Origin: Thermofilaceae archaeon
GTDB lineage: Archaea; Thermoproteota; Thermoprotei; Thermofilales; B69-G16
Assembly (NCBI GenBank): GCA_027017165.1
Contig: JALURF010000170.1
Location: 1 to 8,421, forward strand
Reading direction: 5' to 3'
Length of the DNA: 8,421 nucleotides
Within the stretch, counting starts at the first letter, position 1. Each line of letters begins with the position of its first letter. Shown piece after piece: positions 1 to 5,077 of the stretch. Below the pieces are notes generated by a model, which saw only the letters and a program-made list of their open reading frames with translations, ran no database searches and was not told the origin of the DNA. Position numbers and translations under genes: made by a program.

Positions 1-42
1 ACTGCTTAATCTTACATGTGAAAAATAAAGAAAAAGATTCAC

Positions 43-51
43 TTTATTAAT
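43..51 (+). promoter_or_regulatory. TATA-like promoter of the 74-430 gene
   Basis: The A/T-only run TTTATTAAT is centred about 26 nt upstream of the ATG at 74. This is the usual archaeal TATA-to-start-site distance, so the transcript is probably leaderless. No Shine-Dalgarno sequence precedes the ATG, which fits. A second A/T-rich run at 61-70 is too close to the ATG to serve a leaderless message. Confidence 0.4.
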
Positions 52-73
52 AACCTTTTCTTATATTTTAATA

Positions 74-430
74 ATGGCAGTTCAATCTCTCTTGGCAGTT
101 GAAAAAGAAAGAACGCCATATGTTGTAGAACTTAAAAAAGAAGTATTAAAGAAGACTATAGAAGTTTGTAAAGCCTTATTAAAATCTGCACGTTCTCGAA
201 CTTTTTCAATCAAATTAAAAACTCTCATACGCTACGGCTATATCTCCTATGTTAGAAATACAACCGATATAAATATCCTAAAAGGCCTGATGTCTAGACT
301 CTACCCGCCAAGAGAAATCGTAAACCAGCATTTCTATAGAGAACTTGAAAAAGCTCTAAGAGAAAACTTTAACGTAAAAATTAGAAGACGAGGATCCCAT
401 CGATACGCAGTATTCGTCAAGTCTTCTTAA
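74..430 (+). CDS. Small basic protein of unknown function
   Basis: This is an open frame of 118 codons from ATG to TAA. I do not recognise the family. The product is soluble-looking, with no signal peptide or membrane segment, and is rich in Lys and Arg. Residues about 18-45 look helical and Lys-rich, and a second helix is likely around residues 80-97. The C-terminus ends in a basic, strand-like stretch (KIRRRGSHRYAVFVK) that resembles a beta-hairpin or wing. That shape and charge suggest nucleic-acid binding, perhaps a small winged-helix-like regulator, but this is inference from composition only. It lies next to decayed DNA containing a dead toxin gene, so it may itself belong to an accessory or mobile segment. 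The start is supported by the TATA-like box 26 nt upstream. The gene could also be a viral or plasmid-derived orphan. Confidence 0.6.
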   Translation: MAVQSLLAVEKERTPYVVELKKEVLKKTIEVCKALLKSARSRTFSIKLKTLIRYGYISYVRNTTDINILKGLMSRLYPPREIVNQHFYRELEKALRENFNVKIRRRGSHRYAVFVKSS

Positions 431-493
431 CTTTCAAACTTTAAGCAAACACGATTTATCCATCAATAAGTTAACCAGCGAACAAATTTTAAC

Positions 494-508
494 GAGTTAG
501 TTTAACTC
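494..508. repeat. Short perfect inverted repeat
   Basis: GAGTTA and TAACTC are separated by GTT, giving a 6-bp stem with a 3-nt loop. It lies 13 nt upstream of the PIN remnant's open stretch and inside decayed DNA. It could be a leftover operator or a deletion end. No function can be assigned. Confidence 0.3.
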
Positions 509-521
509 AAACTATTATTGA

Positions 522-650
522 TATTTTGAAACTTTGGATGCATTCCACCTAGGCGCGATGATAAGCAACAACATCACTCTAATAGTGAGTGAAAATAAAG
601 AATTAGATAAAATATTCAAAATAAAGAGATTACGGGTAGATCAACTCTAG
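522..650 (+). pseudogene. 3' remnant of a PIN-domain (VapC) toxin gene
   Basis: The frame is open from just after a TGA at 519-521 to the TAG at 648-650. It encodes the C-terminal third of a PIN-domain ribonuclease: LDAFHLGAMISNNITLIV and then SENKELDKI. It aligns without gaps to the end of the intact VapC at 3018-3425. Over 105 bases from the conserved GAT (537) I count 84 identities, and 23 of 35 residues are identical. The third catalytic Asp of PIN domains is kept (537-539), but the residue matching VapC Asp120 is Asn. The N-terminal two thirds, with the first catalytic Asp and the Glu, are missing, and no start or antitoxin gene precedes it. It is therefore a dead fragment of a second vapBC locus related to the intact one. 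Confidence 0.85.
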
Positions 651-677
651 CTGTATTAATCGAGTTTATGCATTGTT

Positions 678-734
678 ATTGCAAACTGTTTATATATTCT
701 TTGCAATCTAATTGCGTATCCATACGTAATTAGA
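678..734. repeat. Two back-to-back hairpins
   Basis: Hairpin 1 pairs ATTGCAAA (678-685) with TTTGCAAT (700-707) around a 14-nt A/T-rich loop holding TTTATATA. Hairpin 2 pairs 707-719 with 722-734: 13 pairs, of which 12 are Watson-Crick and one (G714 with T727) is a G-U wobble. The two stems abut and share base 707. No gene covers them. The strength of the second stem and the tight packing suggest a structured RNA, the end of a lost insertion element, or a protein-binding palindrome. The family is not recognised. Confidence 0.6.
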
Positions 735-871
735 AGAGAAAAACAAGTTACGGGAGAAAACCCCTTAAAACCAGAGTTTTAGATAAAATTGTACCAGTAT
801 TCTTAACTACATTAGCTCCCCGCTATAGGATTAGTTATCTCAGATTACTCATGTACTATGCTTTGAGTTAA
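734..871 (+). other. Start-less 45-codon open stretch, possible gene remnant
   Basis: The frame is open from after TAG (731-733) to TAA (869-871) and would encode a basic peptide including KIVPVFLTTLAPRYRIS and YLRLLMYYALS. There is no ATG, GTG or TTG start near its beginning. Beyond the TAA the same frame reads about 17 more codons before the next stop. It may be a fragment of a lost gene or a chance open stretch. No family is recognised. Confidence 0.2.
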
Positions 872-933
872 GGATTACCTGATTTTAAAATTAGAAAAAT
901 AGATAGGATTTATTCTATTTCATAGAAATTCAT

Positions 934-943
934 AAAATATATA
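934..943 (+). promoter_or_regulatory. TATA box of the transporter gene
   Basis: AAAATATATA at 934-943 is a strong archaeal TATA-box match. Transcription would begin about 25 nt downstream, near 964-968. That is just before GTG/ATG candidates at 976 and 982, with a GGTGA Shine-Dalgarno match at 967-971. This supports a translation start near 976-982 rather than at the internal GTG at 1125. Confidence 0.5.
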
Positions 944-975
944 AGAGTACTCCATATAGAACCCGTGGTGAAACG

Positions 976-2177
976 GTGAAAATGCAGGGAATTCGGCCGG
1001 ACCTAAACGTCTAAAACCAGAGTACATATATTATATAGTCGAATCACTATACGCGGCTTCTACATCGTTCATAGCTCCTATATACGTCATATTCCTTCTT
1101 AGAAGTGGTTTAGATTTTAAAGGGGTGGCTATAGTCAATGGCGTTTACATGATCTCCTCGGCCTTGCTCGACTATCCTACGGGAGGGTTAGCGGACAGGT
1201 ATGGCCGCGGTAGGATAACGGCTATAGCCTGCCTGTTTTTCGGATTTGGCTTACTGAGTTACAGCATATCGCGAACACTTCATGAATTCCTATTTTCAGA
1301 GTTTTTAGCAGCTATCGGCGCGGCACTCTACAGCGGAGCGCTCACCGCGTGGCTCGTAGATGCTCTTAAGGAGGAAAATAGATCTGAAGATCTTTCAGTC
1401 ATACTGGGAACTAGTGGCTCGCTTTCATGGCTTACAGGAGTTATAGGAGCTTTTATAGGCGGTCTCATAGCCGAGTACAGTTTAAGAATACCTTTTATAA
1501 TGGGGGCATTTTCTAGCTTCGCCTCAGCGCTTATCGCCTTCTACTGGACAAAGGGTAGAGGGGAGTCCTCGGCAGTAGAGAGTAGAAGAACTTATTTCTC
1601 TCTCCTAAAAGGCGGCGCTAGCATACTTTTCAAGAATAAGCCTCTACTCTGGTTAACTATAGGCGGTTTTTTAATTGCGATGAGTGCGCCCAACTTTACT
1701 CTTACATGGGCTCCCTATATGGAAATGCTCGGCGCCGACGAGTGGCTCTTGGGATTAGCCAGCTCTATTTTCATGACTACAATCGGCTTAGCGAACTATC
1801 TAGGCGGGAGAATAGCTAAACAATTGGGATATAAGAAGACTACAATATTCTCTCTTACGCTTTTCGCGACTACTTTTGCGTTGCTCCCGCTAGTAAACAA
1901 TCCCTACCTATTCATATTGACAGGCCTTCCATTCGAAATTGGATTCGGTTTTCTAAGACCAGCGGTCGGGGCTTGGATAAACGTCTATATACCTAGCGAG
2001 GAAAGAGCGACTATTATAAGCCTGAGGAGAACGCTGATAATGCCGTTTAGCGCCGCTGGAATAGCCGCCATGGGCGTACTTAGCGATTTAGACTCGCCCA
2101 GGCTGGCGTATCTCTTCGGTTTATCAACAGTACTGGCCGCGATACCCGTATACGTTAAAGTGCCGGAGAAGAAATAG
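976..2177 (+). CDS. MFS transporter, 5' end out of frame with its start
   Basis: This is a major facilitator superfamily efflux-type permease of about 400 residues with 12 expected membrane helices; its substrate cannot be told. The uninterrupted frame with a usual start begins only at GTG 1125 (350 residues). The same frame is open back to 972 and encodes a convincing first helix (YIVESLYAASTSFIAPIYVI), so the 1125 start would cut off helix 1. Between helices 2 and 3 sits the MFS signature GGLADRYGRGR (residues 20-30 counted from 1125), with the related GGRIAKQLGYKKT in the middle of the second half. No ATG, GTG or TTG exists in frame between 972 and 1125. The likely starts, GTG 976 or ATG 982 behind GGTGA at 967-971, lie in another frame that stops at 1012-1014. 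One missing base between about 984 and 1011 would explain this: a broken gene or a sequencing indel. The gene converges on the equally frameshifted MazG-like gene. Confidence 0.85.
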
Positions 2178-2204
2178 AGCTAATTCTTCAAACTAAAATC
2201 CTCC

Positions 2205-2554
2205 CTATTTTCTAAATTCTCTAAAGCGCTTCTCGTTTTCCCTCATTTTTCTCAAATATTCTTTACCTAAATCTTTGTTAAACAATTCTACAGACCCCTT
2301 TAAAACGTATATAAAGACGTCAACCAGCTCTTCGTACAGATCATCTAGCTCTTCTTGCGTAGGAAGCTCTCCTAAAGATTTAAACCTTCGGGTGATTTTC
2401 TTGACGAGATTGCAGAACTCCCCAACTTCCCCGCTAATGCCACAGCTAGATAGTTTAGAGCATCTATTTTCTCAACATTATTTAAATTACTCCAATCCCA
2501 TCCATGCCTTTTATCGAATTCTCTCTGATACGCAGCTAATTCTTTCAGATCCAT
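2205..2554 (-). pseudogene. MazG-like nucleotide pyrophosphohydrolase, split by a -1 frameshift
   Basis: MazG-like enzymes hydrolyse nucleoside triphosphates to monophosphates plus pyrophosphate, either in house-cleaning of aberrant nucleotides or in starvation signalling. From ATG at 2554 the first frame gives MDLKELAAYQREFDKRHGW to residue 42, then runs off family and stops at 2372. Stepping back one base at the run of four G on the minus strand (plus 2429-2432) restores the family: GEVGEFCNLVKK, then LYEELVDVFIYV, ending at TAG 2207-2205. The joined protein is 116 residues, a normal length. It has the paired metal-binding motifs ExxE (E43, E46) and ExxD (E76, D79). The simplest reading is one lost G (five to four), making a pseudogene or an assembly error. 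The GGG codon can also re-pair perfectly one base back, so slippage cannot be excluded. No Shine-Dalgarno sequence is seen, so the message is probably leaderless. Confidence 0.8.
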
Positions 2555-2692
2555 ACTACTACAATTTACGCGGCAGATTTATCAATTTTTCGAGAATAGT
2601 CTAACAATTTAACTTCATAGTAAGAAGTCAAAATAGCGGTAAATATGAATTGACTAGTATTTGAGGAGAAGCTAGCATATTCATGTAAAATA

Positions 2693-2705
2693 TTACTTCA
2701 AGTAA
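2693..2705. promoter_or_regulatory. Palindrome upstream of vapBC, candidate operator
   Basis: TTACTT and AAGTAA form perfect 6-bp arms around a single C. The palindrome lies directly upstream of the TATA-like box of the vapBC operon. AbrB-fold antitoxins usually repress their own operon by binding such symmetric sites, so this is a reasonable operator candidate. The assignment rests on position and symmetry only. Confidence 0.4.
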
Positions 2706-2708
2706 GGC

Positions 2709-2717
2709 TTAATAATT
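2709..2717 (+). promoter_or_regulatory. TATA-like box of the vapBC operon
   Basis: TTAATAATT at 2709-2717 is followed about 25 nt downstream by the region 2738-2741, immediately before the GGTGA Shine-Dalgarno match. This would give a very short leader in front of the TTG start. Confidence 0.35.
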
Positions 2718-2739
2718 AGTTTTACTTAGTCATACTTTA

Positions 2740-2744
2740 GGTGA
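2740..2744 (+). promoter_or_regulatory. Shine-Dalgarno site that sets the vapB TTG start
   Basis: GGTGA at 2740-2744 matches the anti-Shine-Dalgarno sequence of archaeal 16S rRNA and sits 7 nt before TTG 2752. The GTG inside it (2741) is out of frame and meets TGA after four codons, so TTG 2752 is the start. The site lies in a small inverted repeat (AGGT-GA-ACCT, 2739-2748). Confidence 0.55.
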
Positions 2745-2751
2745 ACCTGGT

Positions 2752-3021
2752 TTGACTCTTAAATTAAAGGTTGGAAGAAAAGGTTATATCATCTTGCCGA
2801 AAGCCATCCGGGAGGCCGTCGGCATAGATGAAGGTGATGAAGTTATTGTTGAAATCAAAGATGGAATTATACTCAAACCAGCTAAAAGAAAAATTGACGC
2901 CGGAAAGCTTAAAGAATCTTTGAGGAAGCATGTTGAATTTTTAAAAAAGATACCTGGTAGGGTAGAGCCTAAACCCGGTGAACTAGCGCAAGCATATCTT
3001 GAGGAGGAGTTTGAACAATGA
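2752..3021 (+). CDS. vapB: VapB antitoxin, AbrB/SpoVT-fold
   Basis: This is an 89-residue antitoxin of a type II toxin-antitoxin pair. It would bind and block the VapC ribonuclease encoded next and bind the operon's promoter. Residues about 3-45 are a swapped-hairpin AbrB/MazE domain: the K-V-G-R-K-G-Y-I-I-L-P-K-A-I-R-E pattern, then VGIDEGDEV and a strand ending KDGIILKP. The rest is charged (KLKESLRKHVEFLKKI, with an acidic end EEEFEQ) and is the likely toxin-binding tail, which typically threads into the PIN active site. The start is TTG at 2752, supported by GGTGA 7 nt upstream. It overlaps vapC by ATGA (3018-3021), so the two are translationally coupled. A palindrome at 2693-2705 is a candidate operator. 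Confidence 0.92.
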   Translation: MTLKLKVGRKGYIILPKAIREAVGIDEGDEVIVEIKDGIILKPAKRKIDAGKLKESLRKHVEFLKKIPGRVEPKPGELAQAYLEEEFEQ

Positions 3022-3425
3022 AGATATTCATAGATGCTCCTCTCCTCATATATCTTAACGCGCTAACGGATTCCCGAGATAGAATACCATATGAGAATTT
3101 CTATATTGATATTTTGACCAAATATAAGCCCTATACCGATGTACTTGTACTAGACGAGTTAATCTACATCTCTAAGAAGAAGTACGGTATCCCATATGAT
3201 ATTTCAGTAGAATTCATACAATCAAACATTCTTCCCTACGTCTACCTCCTCAATCTAGGCGAAGAAGAATACAATAATGCAACAGAAATACTAGTCAAGC
3301 ACAACCTTAAGCCTTCAGATGCACTCCACTTGGGCGCGATGATCAACAACAATATCACCCTAATAGCAAGTGAAGATAGAGAATTCGATAGGATACCCGC
3401 AGTAAAGAGATTATGGATAGATTAA
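3018..3425 (+). CDS. vapC: VapC toxin, PIN-domain ribonuclease
   Basis: This is a 135-residue PIN-domain endoribonuclease, the toxin partner of the preceding VapB. Enzymes of this family cut tRNA, rRNA or mRNA with Mg2+ or Mn2+ held by acidic residues. The visible set is D6 in IFIDAPLLIYL, E47 in VLDELIYI, D101 in PSDALHLG, and D120 with D124 in ASEDREFDRI, which is complete for an active enzyme. Length is normal. The ATG overlaps the vapB stop (ATGA), which is strong operon evidence. The last 105 bases before its stop are about 80% identical to a dead fragment at 537-641, so a related second copy once lay to the left. The RNA target cannot be told from sequence. Confidence 0.93.
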   Translation: MKIFIDAPLLIYLNALTDSRDRIPYENFYIDILTKYKPYTDVLVLDELIYISKKKYGIPYDISVEFIQSNILPYVYLLNLGEEEYNNATEILVKHNLKPSDALHLGAMINNNITLIASEDREFDRIPAVKRLWID

Positions 3426-3441
3426 ATATTGGGCTATGCTG

Positions 3442-3478
3442 AAACCACATAATCCAAAGGTATTCTGTGGTTTGGATT
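3442..3478. repeat. Two interlocked inverted repeats over the CPBP gene start
   Basis: AAACCACA (3442-3449) pairs with TGTGGTTT (3466-3473), and AATCCAAA (3451-3458) pairs with TTTGGATT (3471-3478). Both are perfect 8-bp matches. The second left arm lies in the loop of the first hairpin, and the right arms share TTT 3471-3473. The RNA could therefore form either of two hairpins, or an H-type pseudoknot with one shortened stem. The GTG start at 3467 is inside the first stem. It may control translation or read-through from vapC. No known family is recognised. Confidence 0.5.
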
Positions 3479-4045
3479 CTCTTCAGAAGACTTAGTGAGA
3501 TGTGTTTCCTGGCAACACATCTCGTATTCGTGTTTTGGTTTCTCATTCCGCTAGTAGCTATAGCGGTCTTAGAGCCGCGTCTTCTGCTCGTGAGAAGCCT
3601 CTCGACTTTGATGTGGGTCGGGCTAATATGGCTGTTAAATGCGTGCATTCACTTCGCCTTTAAAGCCTTTAGGCTTAGAGGCACAGGCTTTAAGGTAGGA
3701 GTGGAAGAAGTCAGTGCGCGGAAATTGTTACTCGAGCTTAAAGATCAATTATATTATATAGGCTTGCCCGAGGAATTCCTAACTAGAGGAGTGATGGTGG
3801 GCCTAGCAATTCCGCTGATTGGCACTCTAGAAGCGGTTCTCTTCTTAAGTACTATGTTCGGCCTCGTACACTTCATACACGAAAGGCGTCTATCGAGGTT
3901 CGCCGAGACTTTCATTACCGGCGCTGTCTACTCCCTGGGGCTCGTATTCTCGGGAAACGTATGGGTCCCGGCGGCAGCCCACGTGCTCGTAAACCTGCTA
4001 TTCTCATGCGTCAAGCTAAGTAGCAACGTTTCTTCGGATCAGTAG
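3467..4045 (+). CDS. CPBP-family intramembrane metalloprotease homologue
   Basis: This is a polytopic membrane protein of 192 residues in the CPBP (CAAX protease/bacteriocin-processing, Abi) family. Characterised members are intramembrane glutamate- or metal-dependent endoproteases, such as Rce1. All three family motifs are present: EExxxR as PEEFLTR (E102, E103, R107), FxxxH as FGLVH (F131, H135), and HxxxN as HVLVN (H172, N176). Hydrophobic stretches lie near residues 14-35, 45-65, 109-135 and 150-178. It is short for the family, mainly at the N-terminus. The start is uncertain: GTG 3467 has a weak AAAGG 6 nt upstream and lies in a hairpin arm, while ATG 3500 would give 181 residues. A TATA-like AAATATT at the vapC stop may give it its own promoter. 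It sits between two toxin-antitoxin operons. Its substrate is unknown, and roles in immunity or signal-peptide processing are only inferred. Confidence 0.85.
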   Translation: MVWILFRRLSEMCFLATHLVFVFWFLIPLVAIAVLEPRLLLVRSLSTLMWVGLIWLLNACIHFAFKAFRLRGTGFKVGVEEVSARKLLLELKDQLYYIGLPEEFLTRGVMVGLAIPLIGTLEAVLFLSTMFGLVHFIHERRLSRFAETFITGAVYSLGLVFSGNVWVPAAAHVLVNLLFSCVKLSSNVSSDQ

Positions 4046-4064
4046 TCTATCCTTCCAGAATGAC

Positions 4065-4073
4065 TTTTTCTTT
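4065..4073 (+). terminator. T-tract terminator after the CPBP gene
   Basis: A run TTTTTCTTT, followed by more pyrimidines to about 4087, lies 20 nt after the CPBP stop. Archaeal transcription commonly ends at such T-runs without a hairpin. It separates this gene from the hepT promoter. Confidence 0.4.
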
Positions 4074-4103
4074 GTCTTCTCTTCCTCCGCGGCGAATTAA
4101 TTC

Positions 4104-4119
4104 AGTATAGATTTATACT
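4104..4119. promoter_or_regulatory. Palindrome over the hepT-mntA promoter, candidate operator
   Basis: AGTATA and TATACT form perfect 6-bp arms around GATT and contain the TATA-like TTTATACT. A start site about 25 nt on falls near 4140, just before the GTGAT ribosome-binding match (4137-4141). A repressor bound here would block TATA-binding protein, as expected for an autoregulated toxin-antitoxin operon. No binding protein can be named from sequence. Confidence 0.4.
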
Positions 4120-4152
4120 ACTTGATATTAGGTTTAGTGATGGGGGCTGTAT

Positions 4153-4581
4153 TTGAAGATTGATGTTGCTCGGGTTAAGCGTCTTTTATACGAGATTGAG
4201 GAAGCTATTAGAATGCTTGAGAAAGCAGTTTCCATGTCTGAAGAAGGTTTTTTAAACGATATTACGATGAGATATGCGGTTAAATATGCTATTATTAAAA
4301 TCGTAGAAGCTTCTGCCGTCCTAGGAACCCATATACTCGAGAGCGAGTATGAGCTTGTTCCCGAGAGCTATGGCGAAGTTTTCGATTTATTAAGTAAAGT
4401 TGGCGTCCTAGATAATAGCACCGCTACGGGAATGAAGAAACTTGTCGGATTGAGGAATCTTTTAGTGCATAGGTACTGGGTAGTAGACGATTCTAGGATT
4501 TATAGGGAGGCTAAAGGTAGGGGATTAGGAATAATTAAAAAATTTGTAGAAATGGTATATGCATATGTTTCGGGAAGGTAA
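4153..4581 (+). CDS. hepT: HepT-type HEPN ribonuclease toxin
   Basis: This is a 142-residue all-helical HEPN protein (DUF86 family), the toxin of a HepT/MntA type VII toxin-antitoxin pair. Family members dimerise and cut RNA, tRNA in studied cases. The catalytic and target motif RX4HXY is complete in LRNLLVHRYW: R101, H106 and Y108. In the studied systems the MntA partner inactivates HepT by adding AMP units to this tyrosine. Helices are predicted along residues 3-28, 38-63, 72-83, 91-108 and 115-139. The start is TTG at 4153, the first usual start after an in-frame TGA at 4138-4140. GTGAT at 4137-4141 may serve as Shine-Dalgarno. The toxin gene comes first and overlaps the antitoxin gene by 23 nt, the usual tight arrangement. 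A palindrome covers the promoter. Confidence 0.9.
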   Translation: MKIDVARVKRLLYEIEEAIRMLEKAVSMSEEGFLNDITMRYAVKYAIIKIVEASAVLGTHILESEYELVPESYGEVFDLLSKVGVLDNSTATGMKKLVGLRNLLVHRYWVVDDSRIYREAKGRGLGIIKKFVEMVYAYVSGR

Positions 4582-5017
4582 GGCGTTTAAAGTATCTCCC
4601 GAAGAGCGCGAGAAGATAATGGCTATACTAAAGAATTTTCTAGAATTGAAGGAAGAAGTATTGCTTGCCGTTGTTTTTGGCGGTTTTCTCGAAAATAGGA
4701 AAATTCACGATATAGACGTTGGCGTGTACTTGGATTCCTCGAAATTTGAAGACTGGCTAGATATGTTAAGTTTTTCGGAAGAACTTTCCAAGGAGCTTTC
4801 TGAAAAAATCGAAATACCGGTTGATATAGTCTTACTCAATGAAGCTCCACAGTGGTTAAGGTATAGAGCCTTTAAAGGAATAATTCTAGTAGATAAAAAT
4901 CCCATACTGAGAATATCATTAGTAAATGCGGCTAAGGAAAACATACTGATACAAGCAATAACGAGAAAAATCTTCAAAATTAATCATACAAGCCGCTCAG
5001 TCCAACTCTCTTCTTGA
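4559..5017 (+). CDS. mntA: MntA-type minimal nucleotidyltransferase antitoxin
   Basis: This is a 152-residue protein of the MNT family of DNA-polymerase-beta-like nucleotidyltransferases, the antitoxin of the preceding HepT. Known partners transfer AMP from ATP to the HepT tyrosine. The core is VFGGFLENRKIHDIDVGVY: the P-loop-like Gly pair (G41, G42) and the metal-binding DxD (D51, D53), with the third acidic residue in IPVDIVLL (D89). The canonical motif is GS followed by SDxD. Here Ser is replaced by Gly at position 42 and by His before DID, so activity is likely but less certain. Residues 10-34 form an extra N-terminal helix. The C-terminal about 30 residues are not obviously family-like. 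ATG 4559 overlaps hepT by 23 nt; ATG 4565, two codons on, is equally possible. Pyrimidine-rich DNA at 5038-5057 may end the transcript. Confidence 0.88.
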   Translation: MHMFREGKAFKVSPEEREKIMAILKNFLELKEEVLLAVVFGGFLENRKIHDIDVGVYLDSSKFEDWLDMLSFSEELSKELSEKIEIPVDIVLLNEAPQWLRYRAFKGIILVDKNPILRISLVNAAKENILIQAITRKIFKINHTSRSVQLSS

Positions 5018-5077
5018 AATCTCTTCAATATTCTCCTTGGTTTCGTTATTTCCTTTAATCGCTTATATCTGCAGGGC

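Larger units (their letters stand above)
431..964. other. Gene-poor decayed intergenic segment
   Basis: No intact gene with a credible start is visible in this stretch of more than 500 bases. It contains a small hairpin (494-508), the 3' remnant of a PIN-domain toxin gene (522-650), two adjoining hairpins (678-734), a 45-codon open stretch without a start codon (734-871), and the promoter region of the transporter gene at its right end. Stops are frequent in all frames outside these parts. The picture is of an accessory region where genes have been lost and fragments left behind. Confidence 0.6.

Noticed and set aside
431..975. tRNA, C/D-box RNA or CRISPR repeat in the gene-poor region
   Set aside because: I looked for a TTCGAATCC-like T arm, RTGATGA with CTGA boxes, and regularly spaced direct repeats. 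None was found.
1125..1127. GTG 1125 as the true transporter start
   Set aside because: The same frame upstream encodes a convincing membrane helix 1, and the promoter and ribosome-binding match lie at 934-971. Starting at 1125 would leave an 11-helix protein.
2275..2604. Plus-strand open frame of 109 codons, Ser-rich
   Set aside because: It lies antisense to the MazG-like gene and its Ser-rich, low-complexity product has no family features. It is a shadow.
3355..3648. Minus-strand open frame of 97 codons
   Set aside because: It overlaps the ends of vapC and the CPBP gene in antisense, and its product looks unlike a real protein.
4705..4977. Minus-strand open frame of 90 codons inside mntA
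   Set aside because: It is fully antisense to a well-supported gene, with Ser-rich translation typical of a reverse-frame shadow.
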